Shown here piece after piece: positions 6,908-16,175 of a stretch of DNA of 64,000 bases. The notes beneath the pieces were generated by a model. It ran no database searches. It was not told where the DNA came from and saw only the letters and a list, made by a program, of their open reading frames with translations. The stretch spans positions 76,161 through 140,160 of the forward strand of contig NZ_VOIR01000015.1 of NCBI RefSeq assembly GCF_007923295.1, in the 5' to 3' direction. Source of the stretch: Agrococcus sediminis (lineage in GTDB: Bacteria; Actinomycetota; Actinomycetes; Actinomycetales; Microbacteriaceae). Each line of letters starts with the position of its first letter. The first letter of the stretch is position 1. Both the position numbers and the translations under genes were made by a program.

Positions 6908-7939
6908 GTGGCAGACCACATCGTGATCGACCGGGTCTCGAAGCGCTTCCCGCCCGCCAAGCGCGGCGGGGCCGAGATCGTCGCCGTCGACGACGTCTCG
7001 CTGCGCATCGAGCGCGGCGAGGTCTTCGGCATCATCGGCTACTCCGGTGCAGGCAAGTCGACGCTCGTGCGGCTCATCAACCAGCTCGAGCCGGTGAGCG
7101 CGGGCCGCATCACCGTCGACGACGTGCCCATCAGCGAGCTGCGGGGCAAGCGGCTCCGCGAGCAGCAGACCGGCATCGGCATGATCTTCCAGCGGTTCAA
7201 CCTGCTCACCTCGCGCACGGTCGCCGGCAACGTCGCGTACCCGCTCGAGGTCGTCGGCGTGCCGCGCGCCGAGCGAAGGCGCCGCGTCGAGGAGCTGCTC
7301 GAGTTCGTCGGGCTCGGCGGTCGCGCCGACGCCTACCCCGAGCAGCTCTCGGGCGGTCAGCAGCAGCGCGTCGGCATCGCTCGGGCGCTCGCCGCGAACC
7401 CGCAGGTGCTGCTCGCCGACGAGGCGACGAGCGCGCTCGACCCCGAGACCACCGCCGAGGTGCTTGACCTGCTCGGGCGCATCAACCGCGAGCTCGGCGT
7501 CACCATCGTCGTCATCACGCACGAGATGGAGGTCATCACCCGCATCGCCGATCGCGTGGCGGTGATGGATGCGGGACGCGTCGTCGAGAGCGGCACCACG
7601 TACGACGTGTTCACGGCGCCGCAGACCGATACGGCCCGGCGCTTCGTGCAGACGGTCGTGCGCGCGCTGCCGGAGGGCGATGAGCTCGCGCAGCTGCGCG
7701 CGCAGCACGAGGGCCGCTTCTTCACGATCTCGTTCACCGACGCCGGCGCCTCGGAGGCCCGAGTGTTCGGGGCGCTCGCGCGTGCCGGCGTCGACTTCCA
7801 CCTCGTGCACGGCGGGGTCGACGACATCCAGGGCCGCGTGTACGGCCTGCTGACGATCGCCGTGCGCGGCGACGACGACGCGATCGAGCGGGCGCTCTCG
7901 AAGATCGGACCCGGCGTGACGGTGGAGGAGCAGCGATGA
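6908..7939 (+). CDS. metN: Methionine ABC transporter ATP-binding protein
   Basis: A 343-residue ATPase that powers methionine import. It has Walker A (GYSGAGKST), Q-loop (IFQRFNLL), the ABC signature (LSGGQQQR), Walker B (LLADEATSALD) and switch His (VVITHEM). The C-terminal 90 residues form the ACT-like NIL domain typical of MetN (ISFTDAGASEARVFGALAR...VRGDDDAIERALSKIG), where methionine binding inhibits transport. GAGAGGAAG precedes the GTG start at 6908. It overlaps metI by 4 bases (ATGA). Length and domain order are normal for the family. Confidence 0.95.
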   Translation: MADHIVIDRVSKRFPPAKRGGAEIVAVDDVSLRIERGEVFGIIGYSGAGKSTLVRLINQLEPVSAGRITVDDVPISELRGKRLREQQTGIGMIFQRFNLLTSRTVAGNVAYPLEVVGVPRAERRRRVEELLEFVGLGGRADAYPEQLSGGQQQRVGIARALAANPQVLLADEATSALDPETTAEVLDLLGRINRELGVTIVVITHEMEVITRIADRVAVMDAGRVVESGTTYDVFTAPQTDTARRFVQTVVRALPEGDELAQLRAQHEGRFFTISFTDAGASEARVFGALARAGVDFHLVHGGVDDIQGRVYGLLTIAVRGDDDAIERALSKIGPGVTVEEQR

Positions 7940-8595
7940 CCGACCTCACGTCGATCCTGCCCACGCTCGTCGAGCAGACGGGCATCATGCTCGGCATCGT
8001 CGCGCTCTCGCTCGCCTTCGGCGGCATCGGCGGGCTTGTGATCGGCACCGGGCTCTACGTCACGCGACAGGGCGGCATCCTGCAGCAGGGCGCGGTGTGG
8101 TGGGTGCTGAACGTGCTCGTCAACACGGTGCGGCCCATCCCCTTCATCATCCTGCTCGCCGCCGTGCAGCCGCTCGGCCGCATCGTGGTCGGCACCGGCA
8201 TCGGCACCGAGTACGCGATCTTCGCGATCTCGCTCGCCGCGACCTTCGGCATCGCGCGCATCGTCGAGCAGAACCTCGTGTCGATCCCGACCGGCGTGAT
8301 CGAGGCCGCGCGGGCGACGGGCGCGAGCCCGTGGCGCATCATCCGCACGGTGATCCTGCCCGAGGCACTCGGGCCGCTCGTGCTCGGCTTCACCTTCGCG
8401 GTGATCGCGATCGTCGACATGTCGGCGGTCGCCGGCCTCGTCGGCGGGGAGGGGCTCGGCAACTGGGCGGTCACCTACGGCTACCGGCAGTTCGACGAGG
8501 TCGTCACGTGGTCGGCGCTCATCGTCGTCGTCATCGTCGTGCAGCTCATCCAGGCGCTCGGCAACTGGCTCGCGCGCCGCATCATGCGCCGCTGA
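7936..8595 (+). CDS. metI: Methionine ABC transporter permease
   Basis: A 219-residue membrane protein with about five helices, forming the homodimeric channel of MetNIQ. The EAA loop that docks onto MetN is visible around residues 117-140 (IEAARATGASPWRIIRTVILPEALGPL). The ATG overlaps the metN stop. It is the last gene of the importer operon; an 18-bp inverted repeat separates it from the convergent tetratricopeptide gene. Confidence 0.94.
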   Translation: MTDLTSILPTLVEQTGIMLGIVALSLAFGGIGGLVIGTGLYVTRQGGILQQGAVWWVLNVLVNTVRPIPFIILLAAVQPLGRIVVGTGIGTEYAIFAISLAATFGIARIVEQNLVSIPTGVIEAARATGASPWRIIRTVILPEALGPLVLGFTFAVIAIVDMSAVAGLVGGEGLGNWAVTYGYRQFDEVVTWSALIVVVIVVQLIQALGNWLARRIMRR

Positions 8596-8624
8596 GGCGA
8601 CGGACGCCCGGCCGCTCGCGCGCG

Positions 8625-8720
8625 CCGCACAACGCAAGCCCGATCGCGACGTTCCGGGCAGCATCCGGCCAGGATGGCCCACGAGCGGCGAGAGCAGGAC
8701 CGCGGGCTTGCGTTGTGCGG
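8625..8720. repeat. Widely spaced 18-bp inverted repeat between convergent genes
   Basis: CCGCACAACGCAAGCCCG at 8625-8642 is repeated exactly in inverse orientation at 8703-8720, with a 60-base spacer. It fills the 158-base gap between metI and the convergent tetratricopeptide gene. A bidirectional terminator would usually have a short loop, so a palindromic mobile remnant is an alternative. Confidence 0.6.
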
Positions 8721-8753
8721 AGGGGCCGTCAGGGCAGGCGGCGGGTCCGCGCG

Positions 8754-9266
8754 TCAGCGCGGATCGGGAGCGGGCGGCTCCGTCAGCGCGGCGGCGTACG
8801 CACGGATCGAGCGGTTGTACCGCGGCAGCGTCGGCTCGAGCGCCTCGATCACGACGCGCAGCGCCTCATCGTGCCGACCGGCGCTGTGCAGCGCGAGCGC
8901 GAGGAAGACGCGCGGTGACGACCCGGTCGACGGATGCTCGGGTGCGGCCTCGAGCACCGCGATCGCGTCCTCGAGGCGGCCGGTGTTGCGGAGCGTCGAG
9001 CCGTACTGCACGGCGAGCTGCGCGTGCTGCTCGGCGTCGAGCCCGAGCGCGAGCGCACGCTCGTACTCGTGCTCCGCCTCGTGCTCCCGCCCGTGCGCGT
9101 CGAGCATGCCGGCGAGCTCGAACGCCGCCCGCCCGTCGGCGCCGGGGTAGGCGGCGGCGAGGGCGCGCATCCCGCCGATCGCCTCGTCGGCCGGCGTCTC
9201 GTCGACGCGGTCCCACAGCTCGGCGACCGCCGCGCTCCACGCCGCCGTCTCCCACTCGATGCTCAC
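8754..9266 (-). CDS. Tetratricopeptide-repeat protein
   Basis: A 170-residue soluble, alpha-helical protein with TPR-like repeats (for example HEYERALALGLDAEQHAQLAVQYGSTLRNTGRLEDAIAVLEAAP and VFLALALHSAGRHDEALRVVIEAL, cut here into helix pairs at about 75-105 and 120-145). The family is common in actinobacteria and resembles tetratricopeptide TPR_5 proteins of unknown function. The GTG start overlaps the stop of the prolyl oligopeptidase gene (GTGA), so the two are co-translated. No catalytic motif is visible; a scaffold role is the only thing the fold suggests. Confidence 0.75.
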   Translation of the reverse strand: MSIEWETAAWSAAVAELWDRVDETPADEAIGGMRALAAAYPGADGRAAFELAGMLDAHGREHEAEHEYERALALGLDAEQHAQLAVQYGSTLRNTGRLEDAIAVLEAAPEHPSTGSSPRVFLALALHSAGRHDEALRVVIEALEPTLPRYNRSIRAYAAALTEPPAPDPR

Positions 9267-11305
9267 ACCGAGAGCCCGGTGTGGTGCGCCGCGAACGCGA
9301 GCTGGTCGGCGAACTCGAGCGCGGCCGCATCCTTCGGCTTGCCCATCCCGTGCCCGGCGCGCGTGTCGACCGAGAGCAGCACGGGCGCATCCGCCCCCGC
9401 CGCCGCCTGCGCCCGCTGCAGCTCGGCCGCGAACTTGAACGAGTGGGCCGGCACGACGCGGTCGTCGTGGTCGCCGGTGGTGATGAGGGTCGGCGGATGC
9501 GCCGTCTCGCGCACGTTGTGGAGCGGCGAGTAGGCGCGCAGGTACGCGTGCGCCGCTGCCTCGTCGGGGTCGCCGTAGTCGCTCGCCCAGGCCCAGCCGA
9601 TCGTGAAGCGGTGGTAGCGCAGCATGTCGAGCACGCCGACGCCCGGCAGCACCGCGGCCCACAGGTCGGGGCGCTGCGTGAGCGCCGCGCCGGCGAGCAG
9701 GCCGCCGTTCGAGCGGCCGTGGAGCGCCAGCTGCTCGCGGGTGGTGACGCCGGTCTCGAGGAGGTGCTCGGCGATCGCGTAGAGGTCGTCGAAGACCTGC
9801 TGCTTGCGCTCCTTCGTGCCGCCCTTGTGCCACGCCGAGCCGAACTCGCCGCCGCCGCGCAGGTTCGGCACGACGAGCACGCCGCCCGCGTCGACCCACG
9901 CGGCGAGCACCGCGCGGAAGCCGGGGTTCATCGGGATGTTGAAGCCGCCGTAGCCCCAGATGAGCGTCGGGCGCGGCGCGGCCCCGTCGTCGCCCGCCGG
10001 GCGCACGAGGAACGCCGGCACCGTCTCGCTGTCGCTCGACGCGGCGCGGATGCGCGTGGTCGTCGCCGCGGGGGCGGCGGGTCCGGGCGTCGGGAGCGTG
10101 CGGTGCGCGACGAGCCGGGCGCCGTCGACCTCGACGACGTGGCGGGTGCCGCGGTCGACGAAGCTCGAGGTCGCGACGAGCACCGTGCCGCTCGTCGCGC
10201 TCGCCTCCGACCCGGTGATCGAGATGCCCTCGCCGAGCGGCACGTCGTCGCCGAGCACGCCGTCGAAGGTCGCGAGCTGCATGCGGTGGCTCGCGTCGTG
10301 CGAGTACTCGAGCACGAGGCCCGCGGCGGTGAGGGAGGCGTCGAGCAGCACGTCCTCGGCGTGCTCGGGCACGATGGTGCGCTCCTGCTCCGTGGCCAGG
10401 TCGAACGCCGCGAGCCGGTAGCGCGGCGCATCCGCGTCGGTGACGGCGTAGAGCAGCCCCTCGTGCACGCCGATCGCGTTCCACTCGTGCTCGTGGCCGG
10501 CGACCAGCTGGCGCAGCTCGTCGTCGCCGTGCCGGCGGGCGGCGAGGTCGTTGCCGCTCGAGGAGCCGGTGTCGGTCGAGAGCACGAACCACGTGTCGTC
10601 GCGCGGCCAGTGGCGCGCGAACAGCCTCGGCTCGTCCGGCCGGGCGAAGAGCACGGCGTCGTCGGCGACGTCGGTGCCGACCTCGTGCCGCATGAGGCGG
10701 CCCGCGCCCATCTCGTCGGTGAGCGCGTCGCCGCTGGGGGCGTCGTACGCCCAGTACGAGAACGCGCGGCCGCCCGGCAGCCAGACGGGCGAGTTCCACT
10801 TCGTCCACGGGATCTCGTCGCCGAGGTCCTCGCCGGTCGCCACGTCGCGCACCCGGATCGTGCGCCAGTCGGAGCCGCCGTCGGCCACGCCGTAGGCGAG
10901 CAGCGCGCCGTCGGGGGAGACGGATGCGACGGTGACGGCGACCGTGCCGTCGTCCGAGAGCGCGTTGGGGTCGAGCAGCACGCGCGCGCCCTCGAGCTCG
11001 TCGACCGAGTCGGCGGTGACGAGCACCGGCTGGTTCTGGCCGTCGCTGTGCCACGCGAAGACCCGGCCGCTGCGGATCCACGGGCAGCCGCGGGTCGGCG
11101 CCTCGAGCAGCGCCGTCAGGCGCTCGCGGAACGCGGCGCGCGCGGGCAGCGCGGCGAGGATCGGCTCGGCGAAGGCGTTCTGCGCCTCGATGAAGGCGCG
11201 CGTCTCGGCCGAGTAGCCGTCCTCCAGCCAGCGGTAGGGGTCGGCGATCGCCTCCCCGTGGACCTGCTCGACCGTGCCGTCTCTCTTCACCTCGGGGTAG
11301 CGCAT
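9263..11305 (-). CDS. Prolyl oligopeptidase family serine peptidase (S9A)
   Basis: A 680-residue cytosolic enzyme that cuts short peptides after proline or, in oligopeptidase-B-like forms, after basic residues. No signal peptide is present. The N-terminus (DPYRWLED) matches S9A enzymes and residues about 70-400 form the beta-propeller. The hydrolase domain carries the nucleophile S532 in GRSNGG, the acid in DHDDRVVP (about 614) and H652 in AGHGMG. GYGGFNIPMNPGF and NLRGGGEFG are classic prolyl oligopeptidase motifs. The downstream TPR gene overlaps by 4 bases. Physiological substrates are unknown. Confidence 0.92.
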   Translation of the reverse strand: MRYPEVKRDGTVEQVHGEAIADPYRWLEDGYSAETRAFIEAQNAFAEPILAALPARAAFRERLTALLEAPTRGCPWIRSGRVFAWHSDGQNQPVLVTADSVDELEGARVLLDPNALSDDGTVAVTVASVSPDGALLAYGVADGGSDWRTIRVRDVATGEDLGDEIPWTKWNSPVWLPGGRAFSYWAYDAPSGDALTDEMGAGRLMRHEVGTDVADDAVLFARPDEPRLFARHWPRDDTWFVLSTDTGSSSGNDLAARRHGDDELRQLVAGHEHEWNAIGVHEGLLYAVTDADAPRYRLAAFDLATEQERTIVPEHAEDVLLDASLTAAGLVLEYSHDASHRMQLATFDGVLGDDVPLGEGISITGSEASATSGTVLVATSSFVDRGTRHVVEVDGARLVAHRTLPTPGPAAPAATTTRIRAASSDSETVPAFLVRPAGDDGAAPRPTLIWGYGGFNIPMNPGFRAVLAAWVDAGGVLVVPNLRGGGEFGSAWHKGGTKERKQQVFDDLYAIAEHLLETGVTTREQLALHGRSNGGLLAGAALTQRPDLWAAVLPGVGVLDMLRYHRFTIGWAWASDYGDPDEAAAHAYLRAYSPLHNVRETAHPPTLITTGDHDDRVVPAHSFKFAAELQRAQAAAGADAPVLLSVDTRAGHGMGKPKDAAALEFADQLAFAAHHTGLSV

Positions 11306-11322
11306 CCGCCCACCCTAGACGG

Positions 11323-11379
11323 CGAGCCTCCCCGAACCGCGGGTCCTCTGGCTGGGACCGCGCGGTTCGGGGAGGCTCG
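11323..11379 (-). terminator. Nested hairpin downstream of fumC
   Basis: A 19-bp perfect inverted repeat (11323-11341 against 11361-11379, core GCCTCCCCGAACCGC) contains a 5-bp inner stem (GGTCC at 11342-11346, GGACC at 11355-11359). It lies 18 bases beyond the fumC stop and before the next gene on the same strand, so it is likely the fumC terminator, without a T-tract. Confidence 0.65.
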
Positions 11380-11396
11380 GGCGACCGGAGTGGTGG

Positions 11397-12803
11397 CTAC
11401 TTCGCGACGCCGGGGTGCGTCATCGAGAGCAGGTCGAGCGCCTTGTCGAGGTCGGCCTCGGTGAGCTCGCCGCGCTCGACGTAGCCGAGGTCGATCACCG
11501 CCTCGCGCACCGTGATGCCCTGCGCGACCGAGTGCTTCGCGATCTTCGCCGCCGCCTCGTAGCCGATCAGGCGGTTGAGGGGCGTCACGATCGACGGGCT
11601 CATGCCGGCGAGCGCGGCGGCCCGCTCGATGTCGGCCTCGAGGCCGGCGATCGTCTTGTCGGCGAGCACGCGCGACGCGTTGGAGAGCAGGCGGATCGAC
11701 TCGAGCAGCGCCGTGCCCATCACCGGGATCTGCACGTTGAGCTCGAACGAGCCCGAGGCGCCGGCCCACGCGACGGTCGCGTCGTTGCCGATGATGCGCG
11801 CGCACACCATGAGCACCGCCTCCGGCACGACCGGGTTGACCTTGCCGGGCATGATCGACGAGCCCGGCTGCAGGTCGGGGATGCGCAGCTCGCCGAGGCC
11901 CGTGTTGGGGCCCGAGCCCATCCAGCGCAGGTCGTTGTTGATCTTCGTGAGCGAGACCGCGATCGTCCGGAGGGCCCCGGATGCCTCGACGAGGCCGTCG
12001 CGGTTGGCCTGCGCCTCGAAGTGGTTGCGCGCCTCGGTGATCGGCAGCCCGCTCGAGGCGGCGATCTCGGCGATGACCTGCTCGGGGAAGCCGAGCGGGG
12101 TGTTGATGCCGGTGCCGACGGCCGTGCCGCCCTGCGGCACCTCGGCGACGCGGGGGAGCGCGGCCTCGATGCGCTCGATGCCGTAGCGCACCTGCGCGGC
12201 GTAGCCGCCGAACTCCTGGCCGAGCGTGACGGGGGTCGCGTCCATGAGGTGCGTGCGACCCGGCTTCACGGCGTCGGCCCAGAGCGCCGCCTTCTCCTCG
12301 AGGGCGCCGGCGAGGTGCTCGAGCGCCGGGATCGCCTGCTCGACGAGCGCGCCGGTGACCGCGATGTGCACCGAGGTGGGGAAGACGTCGTTCGACGACT
12401 GCGAGGCGTTCACGTGGTCGTTGGGGTGGACCGCCTCGCCCCGGTGCTTCGTCGCGAGCGTCGCGAGCACCTCGTTCATGTTCATGTTCGAGGAGGTGCC
12501 GGAGCCGGTCTGGTAGGTGTCGACGGGGAACTGGTCGTGGTGCGCGCCGCCGATGACCTCGTCGGCCGCGGCGACGATCGCGTCGGCGACGTCGGCCTCG
12601 AGGATGCCGAGCTCGCGGTTGGCGATGGCGGCGGCGCGCTTGATGCGTGCGAGGGCGACGATCTGCGCGGGCTCCAGGCCCGAGCCCGAGATGGGGAAGT
12701 TCTCGACCGCGCGCTGCGTCTGGGCGGCGTACAGGGCGTGCTTGGGCACGCGCACCTCGCCCATGGTGTCGTGCTCGATGCGGTACTCGGTCTCGGCGTT
12801 CAC
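11397..12803 (-). CDS. fumC: Class II fumarate hydratase
   Basis: A 468-residue, iron-independent fumarase that interconverts fumarate and malate in the TCA cycle. The superfamily signature [11 protein letters not shown] is present and contains the catalytic Ser loop. Other family segments are [32 protein letters not shown] and [17 protein letters not shown] with the catalytic His. Length is typical. The GTG start at 12803 has AGGAAGG about 10 bases upstream. It follows a DUF4245 gene on the same strand by 63 bases, as seen in other actinobacteria. Confidence 0.96.
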   Translation of the reverse strand: MNAETEYRIEHDTMGEVRVPKHALYAAQTQRAVENFPISGSGLEPAQIVALARIKRAAAIANRELGILEADVADAIVAAADEVIGGAHHDQFPVDTYQTGSGTSSNMNMNEVLATLATKHRGEAVHPNDHVNASQSSNDVFPTSVHIAVTGALVEQAIPALEHLAGALEEKAALWADAVKPGRTHLMDATPVTLGQEFGGYAAQVRYGIERIEAALPRVAEVPQGGTAVGTGINTPLGFPEQVIAEIAASSGLPITEARNHFEAQANRDGLVEASGALRTIAVSLTKINNDLRWMGSGPNTGLGELRIPDLQPGSSIMPGKVNPVVPEAVLMVCARIIGNDATVAWAGASGSFELNVQIPVMGTALLESIRLLSNASRVLADKTIAGLEADIERAAALAGMSPSIVTPLNRLIGYEAAAKIAKHSVAQGITVREAVIDLGYVERGELTEADLDKALDLLSMTHPGVAK

Positions 12804-12866
12804 GTCGAAAGTGCCTTCCTGTTGCTGCGGTGTCGTGCTTCGGGTGTGGGGGAGCGGGCGGCGGGC

Positions 12867-13511
12867 TCAGCCCGCGTCGGCGAGCGCGGCGCTCACGGCC
12901 TCGGCGAAGGTCTGCAGCTCGTCGTCGTCGGCGGTGCCGGCGATGACGACGGTGGATGCGTCGGCCTCGGTCGTGAGGACGTAGGCGAGGTTGCCGGGAT
13001 CCTCGGCGTCGCGCTGGTCGTGCTCGCGCCAGGTGAGGCCGCCGATCTCGCGCTCGCCGGTCTGCGGCGCCTCCTCGATCGCGGAGGCGAGCCAGGTCGG
13101 GTTCGCGTCGAGGGCCTGCGTGAAGGAGAGGAACTGCTCGCCGGGCGTCACGTAGCCGGCGTACCACGTGGTGACGTCGTCGCCGCCGGTGCGGATCTCG
13201 GCGGCGTTCGACGCCCATCCCTCGGGCAGGTCGGGGGCGATGAGCGGCTCGTCGACGGTCGGCTGGGCCGCGGCGGCCGCGGCCGCGACGTCGATCGGCT
13301 CGCGCGGGGAGACGTTCGGCCGCAGCACCACGAGCACCATCACCAGCACGACCGCGAGGCACGCGACGACGGCGACGACGAGGTTGCTGAACGTCTGGTT
13401 CTCGCGGTGCCGGCGCGACGCGGCCGCCTTGCGGGCGGCGGTCTCCTCGGGCGTCTCAGGGCGGCCGAGCTCGGCGACGACGCGGGGCGTGCGGGGCTGC
13501 TTGCGGCTCAT
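12867..13511 (-). CDS. DUF4245 membrane-anchored protein
   Basis: A 214-residue protein with a basic/hydrophilic N-terminus ([12 protein letters not shown]...), one transmembrane helix at about 43-65 ([19 protein letters not shown]) and an extracytoplasmic DUF4245 domain ([16 protein letters not shown]...TWYAGYVTP...WREH). Function is unknown. Its ATG overlaps the xseB stop (ATGA), so it belongs to the xseA-xseB operon and precedes fumC. The arrangement is conserved in many actinobacteria, which suggests a housekeeping envelope role rather than a DNA repair role, but this is inference. Confidence 0.8.
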   Translation of the reverse strand: MSRKQPRTPRVVAELGRPETPEETAARKAAASRRHRENQTFSNLVVAVVACLAVVLVMVLVVLRPNVSPREPIDVAAAAAAAQPTVDEPLIAPDLPEGWASNAAEIRTGGDDVTTWYAGYVTPGEQFLSFTQALDANPTWLASAIEEAPQTGEREIGGLTWREHDQRDAEDPGNLAYVLTTEADASTVVIAGTADDDELQTFAEAVSAALADAG

Positions 13512-13768
13512 GCCCGCTCGGCGCCGTCGGCGGTCGGGGCGGGCGCCGTGGCGCGCGCGGCGTCGAGCCGGGCCTTCGCGCCCTGGAGCCACTCCTCGCA
13601 GCGGTCGGCGAGGGCGCTGCCCCGCTCCCACAGCGCGAGCGACTCCTCGAGGGTCGCGCCGCCCGACTCGAGCGCCTGCACGACGCGCACGAGCTCGTCG
13701 CGCGCCTGCTCGTAGCCGAGCTCGGCGACTGGCGCGTCGGCGGGCGACTGGGGGTCGGGGGAGGTCAC
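13508..13768 (-). CDS. xseB: Exodeoxyribonuclease VII small subunit
   Basis: An 86-residue helical subunit. The conserved XseB core is visible: [44 protein letters not shown]. It binds the C-terminal helices of XseA to form the multi-subunit nuclease that degrades single-stranded DNA from either end. The gene begins 32 bases after xseA and overlaps the DUF4245 gene by 4 bases. Confidence 0.94.
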   Translation of the reverse strand: MTSPDPQSPADAPVAELGYEQARDELVRVVQALESGGATLEESLALWERGSALADRCEEWLQGAKARLDAARATAPAPTADGAERA

Positions 13769-13800
13769 GGGGCCAGTCTAGACGCGGGCGCTGACGGCCG

Positions 13801-15036
13801 TCAGGCGGTCGCGGCGTCGTCGGGACGCACGGCGACGACGGATGCGTCGAGGCTGCCGGACGCGACGGTGACCAGCAGGCGGTCGCCGGGTCGGGCCGCG
13901 TCCGCAGCGCGCAGCACCGACCCGCCTTCCGCCTGCACGACCGCGTAGCCGCGGTCGAGCGTCGACTGCGGGCTGAGCGCGCGCAGCGTCTGCCGCAGGT
14001 GGCCGAGCTGCTGGCCGCCCAGCTCGACGACGCGCCCGGCGAGCTCGTCGGCGCGCGCCGTGAGGCGCGCGAGGTCGTCGGCGCGGGTCTCGATCATCGT
14101 CTCGGGCCGCGCGAGCGCCGGCCGCGAGCGGAACGACTCGAGCCGCTCGGTCTCGCGGGCGACGTGCTGCGTCACCCTCGCGCGCAGCATCGCCCGCGCC
14201 TGCGCGATGCGGGAGAGCTCCTCCGCGACGTCCGGCACGACCCGCTTCGCCGCATCCGTCGGCGTGGATGCGCGCAGGTCGGCGACGTCGTCGAGCAGCG
14301 GGCGGTCGTTCTCGTGGCCGATCGCCGACACGACCGGCGTGGTCGCGGCGGCCACCGCGCGCACGAGCGACTCGTCGCTGAAGCCGAGCAGGTTCTGGAA
14401 GTCGCCGCCGCCGCGCGCGATCACGATCACGTCGACCTCGGGGTCGGCCTCGAGCCGCGCGAGCGCGGCGAGCACCGTCGGCACGGTCTGGTCGCCCTGC
14501 ACCGCGGCGTGCTCGACCCGGAACCGCACGCCCGGCCAGCGCAGCTGGGCGTTGCGCAGCACGTCCTTCTCGGCGTCGGAGTCGCGCCCGGTGATCAGAC
14601 CGACCACGCCGGGCAGGAAGGGGAGGGGGCGCTTGCGCGCCGCGTCGAAGAGGCCCTCGGCGGCGAGCGACCGGCGCAGCGCCTCGAGGCGCGCGAGCAG
14701 GTCGCCGATGCCGACGTGCCGCAGCTGCGCCGTCACCATCGACAGCGTGCCGCCGCGCGGCCAGTAGTCGGGCTTCACGAGCGCGACGACGCGGTCGCCC
14801 TGCGAGAACTCGCCCTCGATGCGCGAGAGCGTCGACGACCAGACGTTGAAGGCGACCGTGGAGTCGCCCGCGACATCCTTCAGCTTGCCGAAGACGTTGC
14901 CGCGCGAGTTCGACCACTGCGTGATCTCGCCCTCGACCCACAGGTGCCCGAGCCGGCCGATGTACGACTTCAGCTCGGCGCCAAGCCGCTCGACGCTCCA
15001 CGGCTCGTCGGGCGTGCCGGTGATCCGCTCGGCCAT
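13801..15036 (-). CDS. xseA: Exodeoxyribonuclease VII large subunit
   Basis: A 411-residue catalytic subunit of the single-strand-specific exonuclease ExoVII. The N-terminal OB fold (WVEGEITQWSNSRGNVFGKLKD) is followed by the nuclease domain with RGGGDFQNLLGF and SAIGHENDRPLLDDVADLRASTPTDAA, and by long coiled-coil helices (about 255-350). The ATG at 15036 is chosen because it begins the conserved region and has GGGAG upstream; the in-frame extension further upstream runs into ispH promoter DNA. Transcribed divergently from ispH with 64 bases between the starts. Confidence 0.95.
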   Translation of the reverse strand: MAERITGTPDEPWSVERLGAELKSYIGRLGHLWVEGEITQWSNSRGNVFGKLKDVAGDSTVAFNVWSSTLSRIEGEFSQGDRVVALVKPDYWPRGGTLSMVTAQLRHVGIGDLLARLEALRRSLAAEGLFDAARKRPLPFLPGVVGLITGRDSDAEKDVLRNAQLRWPGVRFRVEHAAVQGDQTVPTVLAALARLEADPEVDVIVIARGGGDFQNLLGFSDESLVRAVAAATTPVVSAIGHENDRPLLDDVADLRASTPTDAAKRVVPDVAEELSRIAQARAMLRARVTQHVARETERLESFRSRPALARPETMIETRADDLARLTARADELAGRVVELGGQQLGHLRQTLRALSPQSTLDRGYAVVQAEGGSVLRAADAARPGDRLLVTVASGSLDASVVAVRPDDAATA

Positions 15037-15088
15037 GCCGCTCCCGTCGTCGCGCCCCGCCGCCCAGGCGGCCCGTCGCAGACCAACG

Positions 15089-15100
15089 TAGACTGGACCG
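15089..15100 (+). promoter_or_regulatory. Leaderless -10 box (TAGACT) of ispH
   Basis: TAGACT at 15089-15094, then 6 bases, then GTG at 15101. This favours GTG 15101 as both transcription and translation start. Confidence 0.5.
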
Positions 15101-16129
15101 GTGACGATCACGAACGGACGAGTCCCGCTCGACGCCCCGCGTCCGGCGCTCCGCCGGGGTCGGCTCCAGGACCTCCCCGTCGAGGGAGGCAAGCGCATCC
15201 TGCTGGCCACGCCGCGCGGCTACTGCGCCGGCGTCGACCGCGCGGTGCTCGCGGTCGAGAAGGCGCTCGAGCAGCACGGCGCGCCGATCTACGTGCGCAA
15301 GCAGATCGTGCACAACAAGCACGTCGTCGCCGAGCTCGAGCGCGAGGGCGCGATCTTCGTCGACGAGGTGGATGCGGTGCCCGAGGGCGCGCGGGTCATC
15401 TTCAGCGCGCACGGGGTGAGCCCGGCCGTCGTGCAGGCCGCCGCCGACCGTGGCCTGTCGGCGATCGACGCGACGTGCCCGCTCGTGACGAAGGTGCACC
15501 GCGAGGCGATGCGCTTCGCGCGCGACGACTTCCAGATCCTGCTCGTCGGCCACGAGGGGCACGAGGAGGTCGAGGGCACCGCGGGCCACGCGCCCGACCG
15601 GGTCACGATCGTCAACAACCCCGACGAGGCCGACACCGTGCAGGTGCAGGATCCCGACCGGCTCGTCTGGCTCAGCCAGACCACGCTCTCGGTCGACGAG
15701 ACGATGGAGACGGTGCGCCGGCTGCGCGCGCGGTTCCCCAACCTGCAGGACCCGCCCAGCGACGACATCTGCTACGCCACCCAGAACCGCCAGGTCGCGA
15801 TCAAGAAGGTGGCGGCCGACGCCGACCTCGTGATCGTGGTCGGCAGCGCCAACTCCTCGAACTCGGTGCGCCTCGTCGAGGTCGCGCTCGAGTACGGGGC
15901 GAAGGCCGCCTACCGCGTCGACTTCTCGACCGAGATCCAGCAGGAGTGGCTCGAGGGCGTGCGCAGCGTCGGCGTGACGAGCGGCGCGAGCGTGCCCGAG
16001 GGCCTCGTGCGCGAGGTGCTCGCCGAGCTCGAGGACGCCGGCTACCGCGACGTCACCGAGGTGCGCACCGCCGAGGAGGACCTCATCTTCTCGCTCCCCA
16101 AGGAGCTGCGCCCCAGCCGCCAGCGCTGA
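15101..16129 (+). CDS. ispH: 4-hydroxy-3-methylbut-2-enyl diphosphate reductase
   Basis: A 342-residue iron-sulfur enzyme catalysing the last step of the MEP isoprenoid pathway, giving IPP and DMAPP. The three cluster-binding cysteines are visible: C42 (PRGYCAGV), C126 (DATCPLV) and C224 ([10 protein letters not shown]). Other active-site motifs are [17 protein letters not shown] and SANSSNS. The N-terminal 28 residues before [14 protein letters not shown] are an actinobacterial extension. The start is fixed by the leaderless TAGACT box. Presence of ispH implies isoprenoids are made by the MEP route in this organism. Confidence 0.97.
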   Translation: MTITNGRVPLDAPRPALRRGRLQDLPVEGGKRILLATPRGYCAGVDRAVLAVEKALEQHGAPIYVRKQIVHNKHVVAELEREGAIFVDEVDAVPEGARVIFSAHGVSPAVVQAAADRGLSAIDATCPLVTKVHREAMRFARDDFQILLVGHEGHEEVEGTAGHAPDRVTIVNNPDEADTVQVQDPDRLVWLSQTTLSVDETMETVRRLRARFPNLQDPPSDDICYATQNRQVAIKKVAADADLVIVVGSANSSNSVRLVEVALEYGAKAAYRVDFSTEIQQEWLEGVRSVGVTSGASVPEGLVREVLAELEDAGYRDVTEVRTAEEDLIFSLPKELRPSRQR

Positions 16130-16163
16130 CCGGATCTCCTGGCGGACTCCCAGCGCCCGTCGA

Positions 16164-16175
16164 TACGCTCGCACC
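16164..16175 (+). promoter_or_regulatory. Leaderless -10 box (TACGCT)
   Basis: TACGCT at 16164-16169, then 6 bases, then ATG at 16176. Confidence 0.5.
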
